Assembly (NCBI RefSeq): GCF_003255815.1
Contig: NC_037669.1
Coordinates: 134,401,658 to 134,465,657, forward strand
DNA length: 64,000 bases
From: Theropithecus gelada
Taxonomy: Eukaryota > Chordata > Mammalia > Primates > Cercopithecidae
Reading direction: 5' to 3'
Below are positions 1 to 11,030 of the stretch, in pieces. Under the pieces are notes generated by a model. That model made no database searches, was not told the DNA's origin, and saw only the letters and a program-made list of their open reading frames with translations. Numbering within the stretch: the first letter of the stretch is position 1; the number at the start of each line of letters is the position of its first letter. Made by a program: the position numbers and the translations under genes.

Positions 1-2568
1 AGATGATGCCACTTAAGACACAGCCACTGCAGCATCTGGAACTTGGTCACCTGCAGCTATCAAGTACTATCAGCACCTGAGAAAGTGCCTACATAGTGTC
101 TGCTTCTTTGGCTTCTGATTCTGTCTGCTGTAGTTGAGTTTGATTCTTGGAGGCCGGGTCATGAGCTCATGACCTCTCCACCAGAGAGTCGGGAAAGCAA
201 AAACATGGCAGTTTCCACTTTTGTAGTTGGGGTGGGGTCTACCTGTTTCTGAAACTCAAAGGTATGGACATCCCCAAGTGCATGAAGCACTGCACAGAAT
301 TTTTGTAAAAAGACAAATGCCCCCTCAAATCAGCATTGCCAGGAATAGGACCTCCAATACCCTCAACCTCCCAATCATACCTACAGAAGCATGTCAGGCC
401 CTTCCCTTGTACTAAACAGGTAACCCAGCATCCTGGCCTTCCTTGGAGAAAAGAATGAATTACCACTGGTAAGAATGAATGCAAGAAGACATATTTTCAC
501 CCCAATACTGTACTTTCCCCCAATACTGCAGCAAACTTAGCTGCATAAAATCTGGTGCTCTCATGTTAGAATTCTTTCATGAGTTGGCCTTGATCAGATT
601 TTAAATTTGGTGAAATGTCCTATTTTGTGCCTTTGTCTTTACTTACTGAGAACAACATGTTCTTTTTGATGGGCCCAGGAGACTAAAGACTTGGATTTGC
701 AACCATGGTTTGGAAGAAAACAAAGAAAATGTGATTCCTTTTGGAATATTCATTTGACCATGAGAACCCCAACAACAACTGTTTTGGAACAACAGTGGTA
801 TAAAAAATCAGTACAGGGTAAAGAAAAATACTGGTAGTGGATAAAAGAACCAGATACTTTACCAGGCATTTACAGAGCTCAAGTCCAAGATTCCAAGACA
901 GGAGATAATCAAATAAATAGCTGCCTTTTCTGTAATTGCATTTTAAAATCTCATTCCATCCACACAAATTTCCCCCCTACTGTCTGATGCATGCTTGGGT
1001 TGATATGGCTTTTTTATTAAGACAGATTTATTGGTCAAAGTTTTAATTTTAATTCCCAGGTTTATTTAAAAGAAGGCAGTTTCACAACCCAGTTGTTCTG
1101 GATATTTATGAAAGATGAGGCAAAGAAGCTGAGATAGCCAGGAGAAAAAAAAAAAAAAACTCTGCAGTTTAGCATTCTTGTCCCTGTAGGATCCTTTCTT
1201 ATATTATGGAAATTTCTGCAGACCTTAGGCCATGAGTATTGAACAGATCTCACCTTCCACAGCTTCTCATTGACCTACAGCACAATATAGGGTTTTTTGA
1301 ACATAAAACAATCATTGACAACCTCTCTATTACTCTAAGAAATTGTTTACCCATGTGATAAAGAAGCCTCTCAAACTTCCTTAATTAAAAGTATGTTACA
1401 TCGATGACCCACCTTCCTGGTGGAGAAACTGAAATCCACCCAGCCTCATTCTCCCCTACCAATTAGATCACTTTCTCTGTTAGCATCTTCTATCCTATTA
1501 GCTCTGGGGTATCATAAGGATGATTTACTTCTGCATTCCATGCTGCTGAGTCAAAGAACAGATTGCCCAGGGTCTTGAACATCTCTGGGTAATTGAAGCT
1601 TTTGCCTTTGGGGTTATTACTTTGTAATCACACTATATGAGGAGTTTGGGTGAGGAAAGCACTCAAAGTATGTCTGCCTAATTTGTCTGTCCTGCTCATT
1701 TCAGCCTACTAAACTGGGTGGTGACTAATTTCAGGAAAAAAAAAAAAAAAGCAGACCTCAGTTACCCCTCCTTTTATGATGCTGTCTGGATAGATGTGCC
1801 CACATGATTTCAATGTTCTTGCATCTGATAACATTAATGTATTTAAGATGGACAGAAGCAAGAAAAGAGGTCAAAGGAACAAGAAAAGAAGAAGACATCC
1901 TGCTGAGTCTGTCCTTACAGTAGTAATGATCATTTTGCAGAGATGTGTGGGTTTTTCAGAAGAGTCAACCAGAGCAGAGCTTTGATACCACTCAAAATTT
2001 ACATGGTTGCTTTAATTTGAAAACAATTAAGAAACAAAAGAGAGAAAGAAGGCAAGCAAGGAAGTAGCAGTTCTGTGGATAACACTACGTTTCTAACTAC
2101 TAGTGGCATCCCTGTTGTTTCTCTTTTTTAAAAAAGCATTCAAAATTCAGTAAACTACAATTTAATGTATTACAGCTTTTAAAGGGAAATTTCTTTACAC
2201 ATGGCAACATATAAGGAAAAAATGTTGATTGAATTATTGTATACGTTAACTAATAAAGTTAGTTAACAAAGGTACGTTTTAATCATATATAACAATGCAT
2301 CTTTTTCTTATCTTTATAAAAGCCTTATAACTGAACGTCTCTTTTGTATAAGACCAAATTGAAAAATGAAAAGCAAACTGTTAAATTAGCCATCCAATCA
2401 ACACCAAACTTCTGAGTATTTTCTCTCTCCAATCACGTAGATTTTATTCACTCCCTCAACATTTAATGAAATGACTTCTGTACTAGAAATTATGCTGCAT
2501 AGGGGTGGGGGATTCACAATGAGGAATGTATAATCCCTGAACCTCAAGAGCTCAGTCTAGAGAGTTTG
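1..2568. other. Unique non-coding sequence
   Basis: No convincing repeat or gene is seen across this stretch. Open frames here are under 100 codons, overlap on both strands and show no protein family signature. It holds an 18-bp perfect palindrome at 157-174 and two short A-runs (about 1143-1159 and 1736-1751). Very old repeats could be missed by eye. Confidence 0.6.
157..174. promoter_or_regulatory. 18-bp perfect palindrome with GGTCA half-sites
   Basis: The sequence ggtcatgagctcatgacc equals its own reverse complement. It contains two inverted GGTCA motifs, the core nuclear-receptor half-site, 8 bp apart, around a TGAGCTCA core that resembles AP-1/CRE-type sites. The palindrome is seen directly; a binding role is only a possibility. 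Confidence 0.3.
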
Positions 2569-3024
2569 TGTATATTAGTTTTCTAGTGCTGCTGTAAGGA
2601 AACAGCATAAACTATGTGGCTCAAAAAATAGAAATGTATTCACACACAGTTCTGGAGAATAGAAGTGTTAAATCAAGGTGTGGACAGGCTTGGCTTATTC
2701 TCTGTGGTTCAGAGGGAAATCTGTTCTCCTAGATTCTGGTGGTTTCTGACAGTCCTTGCATACCTTGGTTTATAGCAGCAAAACTCCAATCTCCACCTCT
2801 GTCATTACATGGTCTCCTTCACTGCATGTGTTGGTGTCCAAATTTTCCTCTTCTTATGAGGATACAGATCATCATATTTAGGAATCACCCTAATCTAGTA
2901 TGACTTTTTCTCAAATTCATTATATCTGCAAATACCCTATTTCCGAATAAGGTCACATTCTGAGTTACTGAAGTTAGGAATTCAACATATCTTTCTAGGA
3001 GCAGACACAATTCCACCCATAACA
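2569..3024 (-). mobile_element. ERVL-MaLR LTR, MLT1C/D-like
   Basis: On the plus strand it opens with 'tattagttttctagtgctgc' and a degraded 'cacagttctggag' block. It ends with 'aataaggtcacattctgag', 'aattcaacata' and 'cacccataacac', the inverted 5' end of MLT1-type LTRs. Near full length for the family, so a solo LTR on the minus strand. No internal ERV sequence adjoins it. The subfamily is uncertain. Confidence 0.8.
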
Positions 3025-3600
3025 CTATCCAACAAGATCCTACACAGAGGTTAGGAGATCTTGACTGAAAGAGCCTGGAGGTGTACCACCAGTGTCCAGG
3101 GACTGCAGAAAACATTATAAGTGACCTGTCACAGACAGTGCAGGGAAATGGAAGATGGAGGATGGCTTCAACCATCTGTCCTAGCAGAATGAACCAATAC
3201 CATTATAAAAGCCAGTCAAGTAACCCCTTTCCTGCTAGGCCACCAAACCTAGAGAGGGGAAATAGATAAGTGGACCACAGGCTTACAAGATCCATCTACA
3301 TGAAGAGAGAAGACATAACCTGAAATAAAGTTCAGAGTTTTCGTTATTAGTTAGGACTGAACATATTTATTATTGGCCTGAAGCTTTTTGACGACTAAAG
3401 TGACCAGAAGATATGTTAGTCAAAAGTAACCAGAAAAGGCATGGACCTGCTTGATTTTCAACTAAGGAGGTGGCAGGGGAAAGAACTATCCTACAGACTG
3501 GGTAGGCAAGGCAGTCATGAGGAAAGAATAAAGTTGCTTTCAGTTGTACCCGACAGAACCCAGGTTGTTCCTCACATGGCTTAAAACAAAAATGGGTGTT
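3025..3600. other. Unique sequence, no feature seen
   Basis: Nothing recognisable between the MLT1-like LTR and the probable LTR that follows. Short open frames on both strands have no family signature. Confidence 0.5.
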
Positions 3601-4343
3601 TGGGTAAAGAGGCTGTGATGTAGCCTGTGTTAAAAGAATCAACCATTAGGCTGAGACAACTCCAGTGCCTTGGGTTCCCTACATAAGCAAACCAAAACCC
3701 ATCTCAATAGAAGCAGTAAAATGAATTTAAGCTTAACCAATCAGAAACCTCCAACTAGAGACTTTACCAATCAGAAACTGACAGCTAACCTCTAACTAGG
3801 GACTTTCCACCAGATCATACCCAAATAAGGCAAATGCCTATTTATAGCCAATCAAGTACTACAGTCTCTCCTTATTTGTAGGAGATAGGTTTTAGGACCC
3901 CCATGGATATCAAAATCCAAGGATGCTCAAGTATCTTGCATAATTTATTTGCACCTGACCTATGCATATCCTCCTGTATACTCAGATTATCAGTAGATTA
4001 CTTATAATAACTAATACAATGTCTATGCATCACTTCATTTGAGTGAATTCAACGGAATACTCTGTGCATAACACATTCAAGCTTTGCTTTTTGGAACTTT
4101 GTGCAATTTTTTTTTTTCCTGGATATCTGTGGTTGGTTGAACCTGCGATGCAAAGCCCATGAATACAAATGGCTGACTGTAATTACTTTGCTACAGTGTA
4201 TAGGCTACAAAAGCCCACTGCTTATGCTGTTAAACACAACTCCCTGAACCTCTTCTGGTTTTGAGTGTTACCTGATTCCTTTAATGCTCAAATAACTCTG
4301 TTAAATTTATTTTGTCTATATAGTTTTTATTTCAATTCCTGAG
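3600..4343 (+). mobile_element. Probable old LTR split by a MER2 element
   Basis: The left part has two tandem CCAAT boxes (3737-3741 and 3777-3781) in a duplicated 'accaatcagaaac...ctaacta/ag..gactt' unit, as in many ERV LTR promoters. The right part (4182-4343) has 'ctctggttttgag'-like text and 'ctcaaataactctgttaaat', resembling an LTR polyadenylation region. The MER2 at 3862-4179 separates the halves. I do not recognise the family, and the outer limits are approximate. Confidence 0.4.
3862..4179 (-). mobile_element. MER2 DNA transposon (Tigger/mariner group)
   Basis: The ends are cagtc...gactg inverted repeats flanked by TA on both sides (3860-3861 and 4180-4181), the expected Tc1/mariner target duplication. 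Internal landmarks fit MER2 read on the minus strand: 'ggttggttgaacctgcgatg', 'gattacttataataactaat' and 'ggatgctcaagt'. About 318 bp, close to the family length of roughly 345 bp. Non-autonomous, with no transposase. Confidence 0.88.
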
Positions 4344-5013
4344 ACAGAGATGCATTTACATGCATCCATCCCCCCAAGACTCTCCAAATTCTGTAGCTCT
4401 TGAGAACATCTAAAAAAGTTCCTAAAACCACTGGAGATAGGCTTGGAAGGCAGTTGAGGTTTGAGAGCCATATGTCCAACTCTGATAGGGGCAAGCCAAG
4501 GTTGTTCTTACTGTGTTCCAGGCTTTGCAGGTTCCCCATGCACTACAGACCTAATGCTAGACTAGCCTGAGCCTCAGAAGACTGGCAGCTCAAAGGGCCA
4601 TATCAAAGGTATGGAAGGCAGGTAGGAGGCAGGGTGGGTCCCATGGAGCTGACCTGCAAGGGTATCCCTCTCTCTGCCTGTGACAGTTCAGTGACAGAAA
4701 AATCTTCCTATGTTGACAGTTCAGTGATAGCAGGCCCCAAGTTATATCAGCTAGGAACATCTGCTCCAGAAGTTAAGACTGGCCTTGGAAAAAAGGTGGA
4801 ACAAGAGACATAATCCCTACCTCAGTGGTAGTGGAGGTGATTGAGGAGGGCTTAAGGATAAAATGTCTCAGTCCAAAGTCAGAGCAATGATTTGTAGTCT
4901 GGCATTCATCCTCTAAATGGATTGGAGGAGGAATTTTGAGTTAAATCTATTATCTACCCCCAAGGAGTCAATTAGAAGGAACTGAGTTACTTGATGATTA
5001 AGAGTTTTCTCCA
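4344..5013. other. Unique sequence with a local direct duplication
   Basis: No gene or recognised transposon. A 17-bp near-repeat starting 'tgacagttcagtga' occurs at 4681-4697 and 4714-4730, and the first copy of a 27-bp direct repeat lies at 4723-4749. The rest is unclassified. Confidence 0.45.
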
Positions 5014-5777
5014 TATTCAGTCAATGGTGCTGGGATAACTGGCTAGCCATATGCAACAGACTGAAGCTGAACTTTTTCCTTATACCATATACAAGAATTC
5101 ACTCAAGATAGAAAAAAGAATTAAATGTAAAACCCAAAACTATAAAAACCCCAGAAGACAACCTAGGAAATACCATCCTGGACAAAGGAACGGGCAAAGA
5201 TTTCATGACAAAGACACCGAAAGCAATTGCAACAAAAGCAAAAATTCACAAGTGGACTCTAATTAAACTTAGGAGCTTCTGCACAGCCAAAGAAGCTATC
5301 AACAGAGTAAATAAACAACCTACACAATGTGAGAAAATATGTGCAAACTATGCATCTGACAAAGGTCTAATATCCAGCCTCTATAAGGAACTTAAATTTA
5401 CAAGAGAAAACAAACAACCCCACTAAAAAGTGGGCAAAGGACATGAACAGACACTTCTCAAAAGAAGATATACATGCAACCAACAAGCGTATGAGAAAAA
5501 GCTTAGTATCACTGATCATTAGAGAAATGCAAATCAAAACCACAACAAGATACTATCTCACACTAGTCAGAATGCCTATTGCTAAAACGTCAAAAAGTAA
5601 CAGATGCTGGTGAGGTTGTGGAGAAAAGGGAACACTTATACATAATTGGTGGGAGAGTAAATTAGTTCAACCATTGTGGAAAGCACTGTGGTGATTCCTC
5701 AAAGAGCTAAAAGCAGAACTACCATTTGACCCAGCAATTCCATTACTGGGTATATACCCAGAGGGTATATACCCAGA
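5014..5777 (+). mobile_element. L1 fragment, late ORF2 region
   Basis: Begins in the typical L1 text 'ggtgctgggataactggcta' and runs through 'cttctgcacagcc', 'acttctcaaaagaagatat', 'gaaatgcaaatcaaaacc' and 'ccattactgggtatataccc'. It therefore covers the C-terminal part of ORF2 only. It stops before the 3' UTR and has no poly-A tail. Several frame breaks make it inactive. Age fits the L1PA/PB to young L1M range. The flanking 27-bp direct repeat is unusual. Confidence 0.9.
5748..5777 (+). repeat. 15-bp tandem duplication at the L1 break
   Basis: gggtatatacccaga occurs twice head to tail, at 5748-5762 and 5763-5777, exactly where the L1 match stops. In intact L1 it occurs once and continues into 'aaggattataaatcatgc'-type sequence. 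Confidence 0.9.
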
Positions 5778-5984
5778 GTGATAGCAGGCCCCAAGTTATA
5801 TCATGTTTCTACAATACAAAATTAAGTGCATTATCTGCTCAAAAGCTGTAGCAAACTGTTATTTTAAGTTATATCATATTAATATGCTATAGAGGAGGCA
5901 GTAAGGATAACAGGTGGCTAAACTTTCCCTGCTTTCGGTGTTGGAGCATGGAAGTCTATTTTTAGTACCCCGGAAAACACCATT

Positions 5985-6356
5985 GCAATGGACTGAATGT
6001 GCGAATGTGTGTCCCCTCAAAATGTGTATGTTGAAATCCTAATCACCAGTGCGATGGCATTAGTAAGTGGGAACTTTGGGAGGTAATTAGTTCATAAGGG
6101 TGGATCCCTCATCAATGGAGTTAGTGACCTTATAAAGAGACCCCAGAGAATTCTCTTGCCCTCTTTCCACTATGTAAGGACACAGTGAGATAACCATCTA
6201 TGGACTAGGAAATGGGCTCTCACCAGACACCATGTCTTCCAGAACCTCAATCTTGGATTTCCCAGCCTGCAGACATGTAAAAAGTAAGTGCTTATTGTTT
6301 ACACCACCCAGTCAGTGTATGATATTCTGTTATAGCAGCCTGAACTGACCAAGGCA
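5985..6356 (+). mobile_element. ERVL-MaLR LTR, MLT1-like
   Basis: Plus-strand landmarks: 'ggactgaatgtgcgaatgtg', 'gtatgttgaaatcctaatc', 'accttataaagagacccca', 'ggacacagtgagata', 'atcttggatttcccagcct', and an end 'gatattctgttatagcagcc' then 'tgaactgaccaaggca'. Nearly complete, no internal ERV sequence, so a solo LTR. Heavily diverged. Confidence 0.85.
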
Positions 6357-6597
6357 ACAATACAATTGGTTTACTGTAACAACAGTAAACAGATTTACTG
6401 GCACTTGGCTCCCAACTGGTGTTAAGTATGTGGAAATGCAAATATGAGATTTTAATTTATTGATGTAAAAGCTGAGAAAAGGAAGCCCTGGAATTTTCCA
6501 GTTGCTGGTTTCCAGGTTTACCATTTTCAATGATGCACTTCACTAGCATGAAAATGCTCATATTTTGAATAACAAAATTAAACTCAATAGCTAAAAC

Positions 6598-6800
6598 GTA
6601 TGTAATGTTTAGTAAGTGCCAGGCAGTATTCTAAAGACTTTATATACAATAACTTATCTAGACTTTACACCAACCCTATGTTAATTACTATTATTATCCC
6701 CACTTTACATATAAGAAACTGAGGCACAGAAAGTTTAGAAAACTTACCCAAGTCATGTACCTAATAAATGGCATCCCTGGGAATCATACAGATAATATGA
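6598..6800 (-). mobile_element. MIR SINE, minus strand
   Basis: Inverted MIR text is clear: 'gtaagtgccaggcagtattc', 'tactattattatccccactt', 'aagaaactgaggcacagaaa', then 'acccaagtcatgtacctaat'. Diverged as expected for an ancient tRNA-derived SINE. Confidence 0.85.
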
Positions 6801-7346
6801 TAAATAAAATGGAAAAATAGACTAGTCTGGGATAAGTGTGATTTGTTAATATTCTGGTTTTTGTAATATATAGGGAAGGGAGCTGTGATTATTTCCTGTC
6901 GTTCCTCCTCCACTTTTCCTCAGGGAACAGCCCATCTTGCACAAGCTGAGTTCTTTGCTTGTTCAGCACCTTCACCAGCAGAGGTCCACTCTGAGCTCTG
7001 GCACACCATTTATTTCTTGGAAGGATACCATAGAATGGGCAGGGATAAAGTTTAGCATTTATTCCTCCAAAGATACTCAACAAATCTTCCAGAAAGTACA
7101 ACAGAGAAATTTAACATGATAGGAAAACATTGCTCATTTTGCTCCCTGGCTTTTAAAAAATGGGTACTTTTGTGATTTTTTTTCACAGTTATTGAATAAC
7201 CTGTGCTTATTGTTGATGAGAGGTAAAAGTAATTATTTAATTTACAATCAGACAATAAAGTTTACTACACAGGCCAGAAAGGGCTGGCTCTGGGCAAAAT
7301 TGTACAGAGAGCATTTGAGGATGAGAAAACCTGAAAGACATTCTAT

Positions 7347-7540
7347 CTGATCTCCTGACTTTACAGATGAGAAAACTGAGGCCAGAAAATTGACTTATTC
7401 CAATTAGGAAATTCTATTATGTGGACTCCTAATCCAGAGCTATTCAGAACATACATTTACATGACACATGGACAAACTCACATAGAGACACACACTGACA
7501 TGTATGGACTCCCACATATACAGACACATACGTACACACC
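7347..7540. repeat. Left arm of inverted repeat IR-1
   Basis: Matches the reverse complement of about 7855-8047. Shared blocks include 'ttacagatgagaaaac' with 'gaggccag', 'ccaattag', 'aattctattat' with 'tggactcc', and 'ttcagaacatacat'. About 80% identity by eye, with small indels. The outer end overlaps a MIR-like motif. The CA-rich inner end blends into the microsatellite. Confidence 0.8.
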
Positions 7541-7607
7541 TGCACACAGTCACACACTCACAAAGATACACACAAACACAAATACATACACACGCACACA
7601 CACACGA
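7480..7607 (+). repeat. CA-rich degenerate microsatellite
   Basis: An impure series of ca, caca and gaca units ending in 'cacacgcacacacacacg'. It creates overlapping histidine- and threonine-rich open frames in this interval that are not genes. Confidence 0.85.
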
Positions 7608-7854
7608 AGTGCCCCACTTTCATATGAAGCCATATTTTCTGCCTAAATTCTTCATTAATAATCAGGTAGTTAACAGCGTTACCCTTCCCTAAGAACATTT
7701 GCATTTTAATAGATGTCTCCAGAAAATAAAAGCCAAGATCCAAAATAAAGAATTTTAATGATGTAATTTCACACAGAGAATCAGAGATTGAGGGCTGGCC
7801 CAATGTACTTCAAGTTGCTTCTTTGAGGAGGCTTTTTTTGTCCTTGGGGCCACA

Positions 7855-8047
7855 TATGTGTATACGCAGGAGTCTACAGGTGTTGGTATTTGTGGACATG
7901 TCTCTCTGTGAGTGTGTGGGTCCAAGTGCAGTGTATATGTATGTTCTGAATATGGACTGGGAGTCCAGATAATAGAATTTTCTAATTGGAGCAAATTACA
8001 TGCGTTCTCTGGCCTCTGTTTTCTCATCTGTAAAATCAGGAGCTCAG
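7855..8047. repeat. Right arm of inverted repeat IR-1
   Basis: Reverse-complement partner of 7347-7540, with a spacer of about 310 bp. The MIR-like stretch here ('ctgttttctcatctgtaaaa') is the inverted counterpart of 'tttacagatgagaaaac' near 7360, so the duplicated unit includes a MIR remnant. Confidence 0.8.
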
Positions 8048-9234
8048 GCAAATATTCACTAAATAAACATTCTTGAAAAGATGTTAACATATCTTCTCAA
8101 TCAAATTTGGCCCCAACCCCTCTTGTCAGGGTTCCACTTTCCCCCAGGTATGACTTGTTTAAGAGTAATTCTTAAAATAATTGTTGAACACAAAAGAATA
8201 ATGTGTGTAAGTTATGAGAGAATTGTTCATTTTTCTCTATTTTTCCTCTTCAAGAAGACAAACTGACTTGGAGCTGTGGCTGTGGTTTCCAGCCAGCTGG
8301 GTTTGTCTTACTGCTAAAAGGAAACTATAATTCCTTCCCCCAGGATCCTCCTATTCCTTTCAGGTTCAGAGCTCAGCTGTGGATGGAACCCAAGTGTGGC
8401 TTTCCCATTTTTAACATTGAAATACAATGTTCATTAGAACAAAAGCTTCTCGTCCATATTGCTGGGTTCGATATAAGTGGTCTGCCTGGCCCACACATCA
8501 CAGCTTCCTTCATATTGCAATGATATTGTAATAGCTCACATTGTGCATTGAGGTCAAACTCAGCTATTGATCTGTTTAAACGTAAATACTACAATTAATT
8601 AGAGATGGGCTTGGACTAAAATATCTGACCTTTCTGGGTTCTTGAGAGTAGTATTGGAATAACTTCATATAAGAGCTAAAAATCCTGAAAAGGACATTTT
8701 CTACTCAAAATTACTTCCAATAAATGACTTCACGGGGCTGGACCAAGGACCTGCTTCATTAGTATTCAGTGTATTCCATGAGTTTAGTATGAAATGACCA
8801 TGTCCATTTACACCAGAGAAATTCAGGGTGGCTGTGGGACAGGTTGGTGAGGAAAAGGCTTGTTTCTTGAAATATGTATATGCCAAAGTGGAGAAAGAAA
8901 AACAGGGATATTTTTCACTTGGCTTCTAGCCTCCTGGCGTATCTGTCATCTCCCAGTGATGGATGCTTGCACAGGAAGCATCCATCCATGTAGGAAGATG
9001 GTGCTCCACACCATCCAGAGAGCTTCATTCATATTCCAGTTATCTTTCCGGAAATCCAGGAATGGACCAAGTCAAAGGTAGACACCAGGCTCTCACAGAG
9101 GCCCCTCAATGGTGATTGGGGGTGGGATTGGGGCCCCCAAGCTTTCCATGCATAAAAGAGTACATGTGTGTATGCTTGCCACAGTGACACTCCCATGACT
9201 TTCACTGAACTAATAGGCAACTCCAGTTTTTCAT
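8048..9234. other. Unique sequence, no feature seen
   Basis: No repeat or gene recognised. Open frames are short and on both strands, without family signatures. Confidence 0.5.
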
Positions 9235-9700
9235 TGTGTCCAGGAAGGTCCCATGTGATGTGACCCCTGCCTACCTCTTCCACTTCATCACACTCCTTCC
9301 TCCCCTGCCTTGCCATGTTCTGCTCCACTGGCCTGTTTTTTCTGTTTCTTGAATGCAACAAGTTTTCTCCTTTCTCAGGTGATGTTGCTGGGTGAGACTG
9401 TGGAACACTGTGCCCAGATGTTCTCAGGGCTGGCTCTTCCTTGTCATCCCATCCTCAGGCCTCAGTTCACCTGTCCTCCCTGGCTGGCCTCTCTGAAGTA
9501 GGCCTGTCCCTCTCTTTCCACAGTTTTATTTTCCTCCCATCACTTTATTCCTGAGATTCTTTTGTTTATTTTATTTTATTTTTTTGTCTCCTTCCATTAC
9601 TCTTAATGAAAGTCTGATGAAAACAGTGAACCTATCTGTCCTTTTCACTGCATTTGACACATAGTAGGTGCTCAAGCGTTATTTTTTGCATGAATAAAAC
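9235..9700 (+). mobile_element. L2 LINE 3' region
   Basis: Follows the L2 3' end in order: 'tgacccctgcctacctcttc', 'ctgctccactggcctg', 'ttgaatgcaacaagttttct', a diverged 'cctcagttcacctg' block, then 'gacacatagtaggtgctcaa'. Part of the middle is interrupted by T-rich sequence around 9560-9590. Confidence 0.75.
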
Positions 9701-10184
9701 AATGTTAGAGTTTTAAGGGGAGTGCAGTGAAAAATTTCTTCTCAAAATTTTTCTTCCTCATTAACTTATTATCAGGCAGAATTGAAACTTAAGTCACCAA
9801 AGTATTACACAAGTTGATAGGGCAAAGATGGCTCTAGAATGACATTGGCTATTGGAATAGAACCAATGCCTCATCTTTCCAGACTCTCTAGAGTCTCAAA
9901 CGCAGGCCATCTTGGTGATGTTTTGAAATCACACTGAGTTCCCAATCCTGTTCATCAGGCAGCCAGGCACAAGACACCTGGATGAGCAGGCAAGAACCAT
10001 GTGCTCTGCAGCTTGAACTCAGTCAGTTATTTCCAAGGCTTGGTCTTAACTCTTGCTGAAACCCACCTGCTGAGAGGCTCCCTCTCTTTTGCTCACACTT
10101 GCAGCAGCATAAACATGTCTTGACAGACAGCCTATCCCTTAAACAGTATTGGAGTTTAGCTCTCATTTCAGGCTGAATGGTCGT

Positions 10185-10335
10185 TCAAATGTTGGCTCTG
10201 CCCTTATTTGTGTTGTAATCTTAAGTGAGTTACTTAACTTTACTAGACTTCAATTTTTGCAATTTGTATAATGGAAGTAATATAGTAAAGTTGTTGCAAG
10301 GCTTAAGTGACAAAACAGTATAAATAAGTAGTAGA
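10185..10335 (+). mobile_element. MIR SINE, plus strand
   Basis: Core landmarks: 'ttggctctgccctta', 'taagtgagttacttaacttt' and 'gcaatttgtataatggaag', followed by 'agttgttgcaaggcttaagt'. Diverged but in correct MIR order. Confidence 0.8.
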
Positions 10336-10369
10336 AAGACTATCTATTGAGTTCTTTGTCTCCCTTTGC

Positions 10370-10655
10370 ATTCTCTCATCATTCACTTTCAGCTTAGAGG
10401 TCACCTCCTCACTGAGGCCTTCCCTGACCCAGACTAAAATAAAACCCTGCCTACACATCTCTATCCCAGCACCTGTTTTGGTCTCTTAGCAGCACAATCA
10501 CCAGCAGACAACCTAGTTGGCCAATGTGTTTATAGATCTGTCTGCCGCCAGCAAGATGAGAGCAGACTCTCTGTCTATCTTGTTTGCTTTTGTATCCTCA
10601 GTGTCTGGCACATAGTGCGTGCTCAATTCATGTTTGTTGAATGAATGATTGAGTG
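10370..10655 (+). mobile_element. L2 LINE 3' end
   Basis: Text follows the L2 3' terminus: 'gcttagaggtcacctcctca', 'ctgaggccttccctgaccca', 'tctatcccagcacctgtttt', 'gagagcagactctctgtcta', 'tatcctcagtgtctggcaca', ending 'gtttgttgaatgaatga'. This is the canonical LINE2 end repeat. Confidence 0.9.
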
Positions 10656-11030
10656 TTCTGGCTGCTTCACATATGTCACTTCTGTTAATCTTGACAATTC
10701 AGCAGAATATTATTGCCGTTACTTCAAAGATGGTGAAAGTGAAACTGAAACAGCCTTAAAAGCTTAATAATCTATAATATTTTTTGAGTACTCACCACAG
10801 GTCGACACAAAGCTAAGGGATTTTCAGTGGTTATATATTTAGGAAGAGAGGCAAGTGAAGCGGGGATGAGCCCAAAAGGACATTTAGGATTGGTCACTTC
10901 TACTCTGGACTAGTTAATAATTTTAAGTGAAAATTACTTATTCAGATGAGGCTCAAGGTTTCTTTTATCCCAAAATGTTCTGAAACCTGACTTTCATCTA
11001 CATGGCAATTGTTTTAATTGCAACACAAAA
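10656..11030. other. Mostly unique; weak MIR-like traces
   Basis: A very degraded MIR-like stretch may lie near 10670-10770 (minus), but I cannot support it firmly. The rest shows nothing recognisable. Confidence 0.3.

Larger units (their letters stand above)
4723..5803. repeat. 27-bp direct repeats bracketing about 1 kb
   Basis: Identical 27-bp copies lie at 4723-4749 and 5777-5803; the shared core includes gtgatagcaggccccaagtt. The right copy abuts the broken L1 end. The left copy is about 265 bp from the L1 start, so this is not a simple L1 target duplication. Confidence 0.85.

Noticed and set aside
7419..7692. Histidine/threonine-rich open frames
   Set aside because: Products of the CA-rich microsatellite in several frames.
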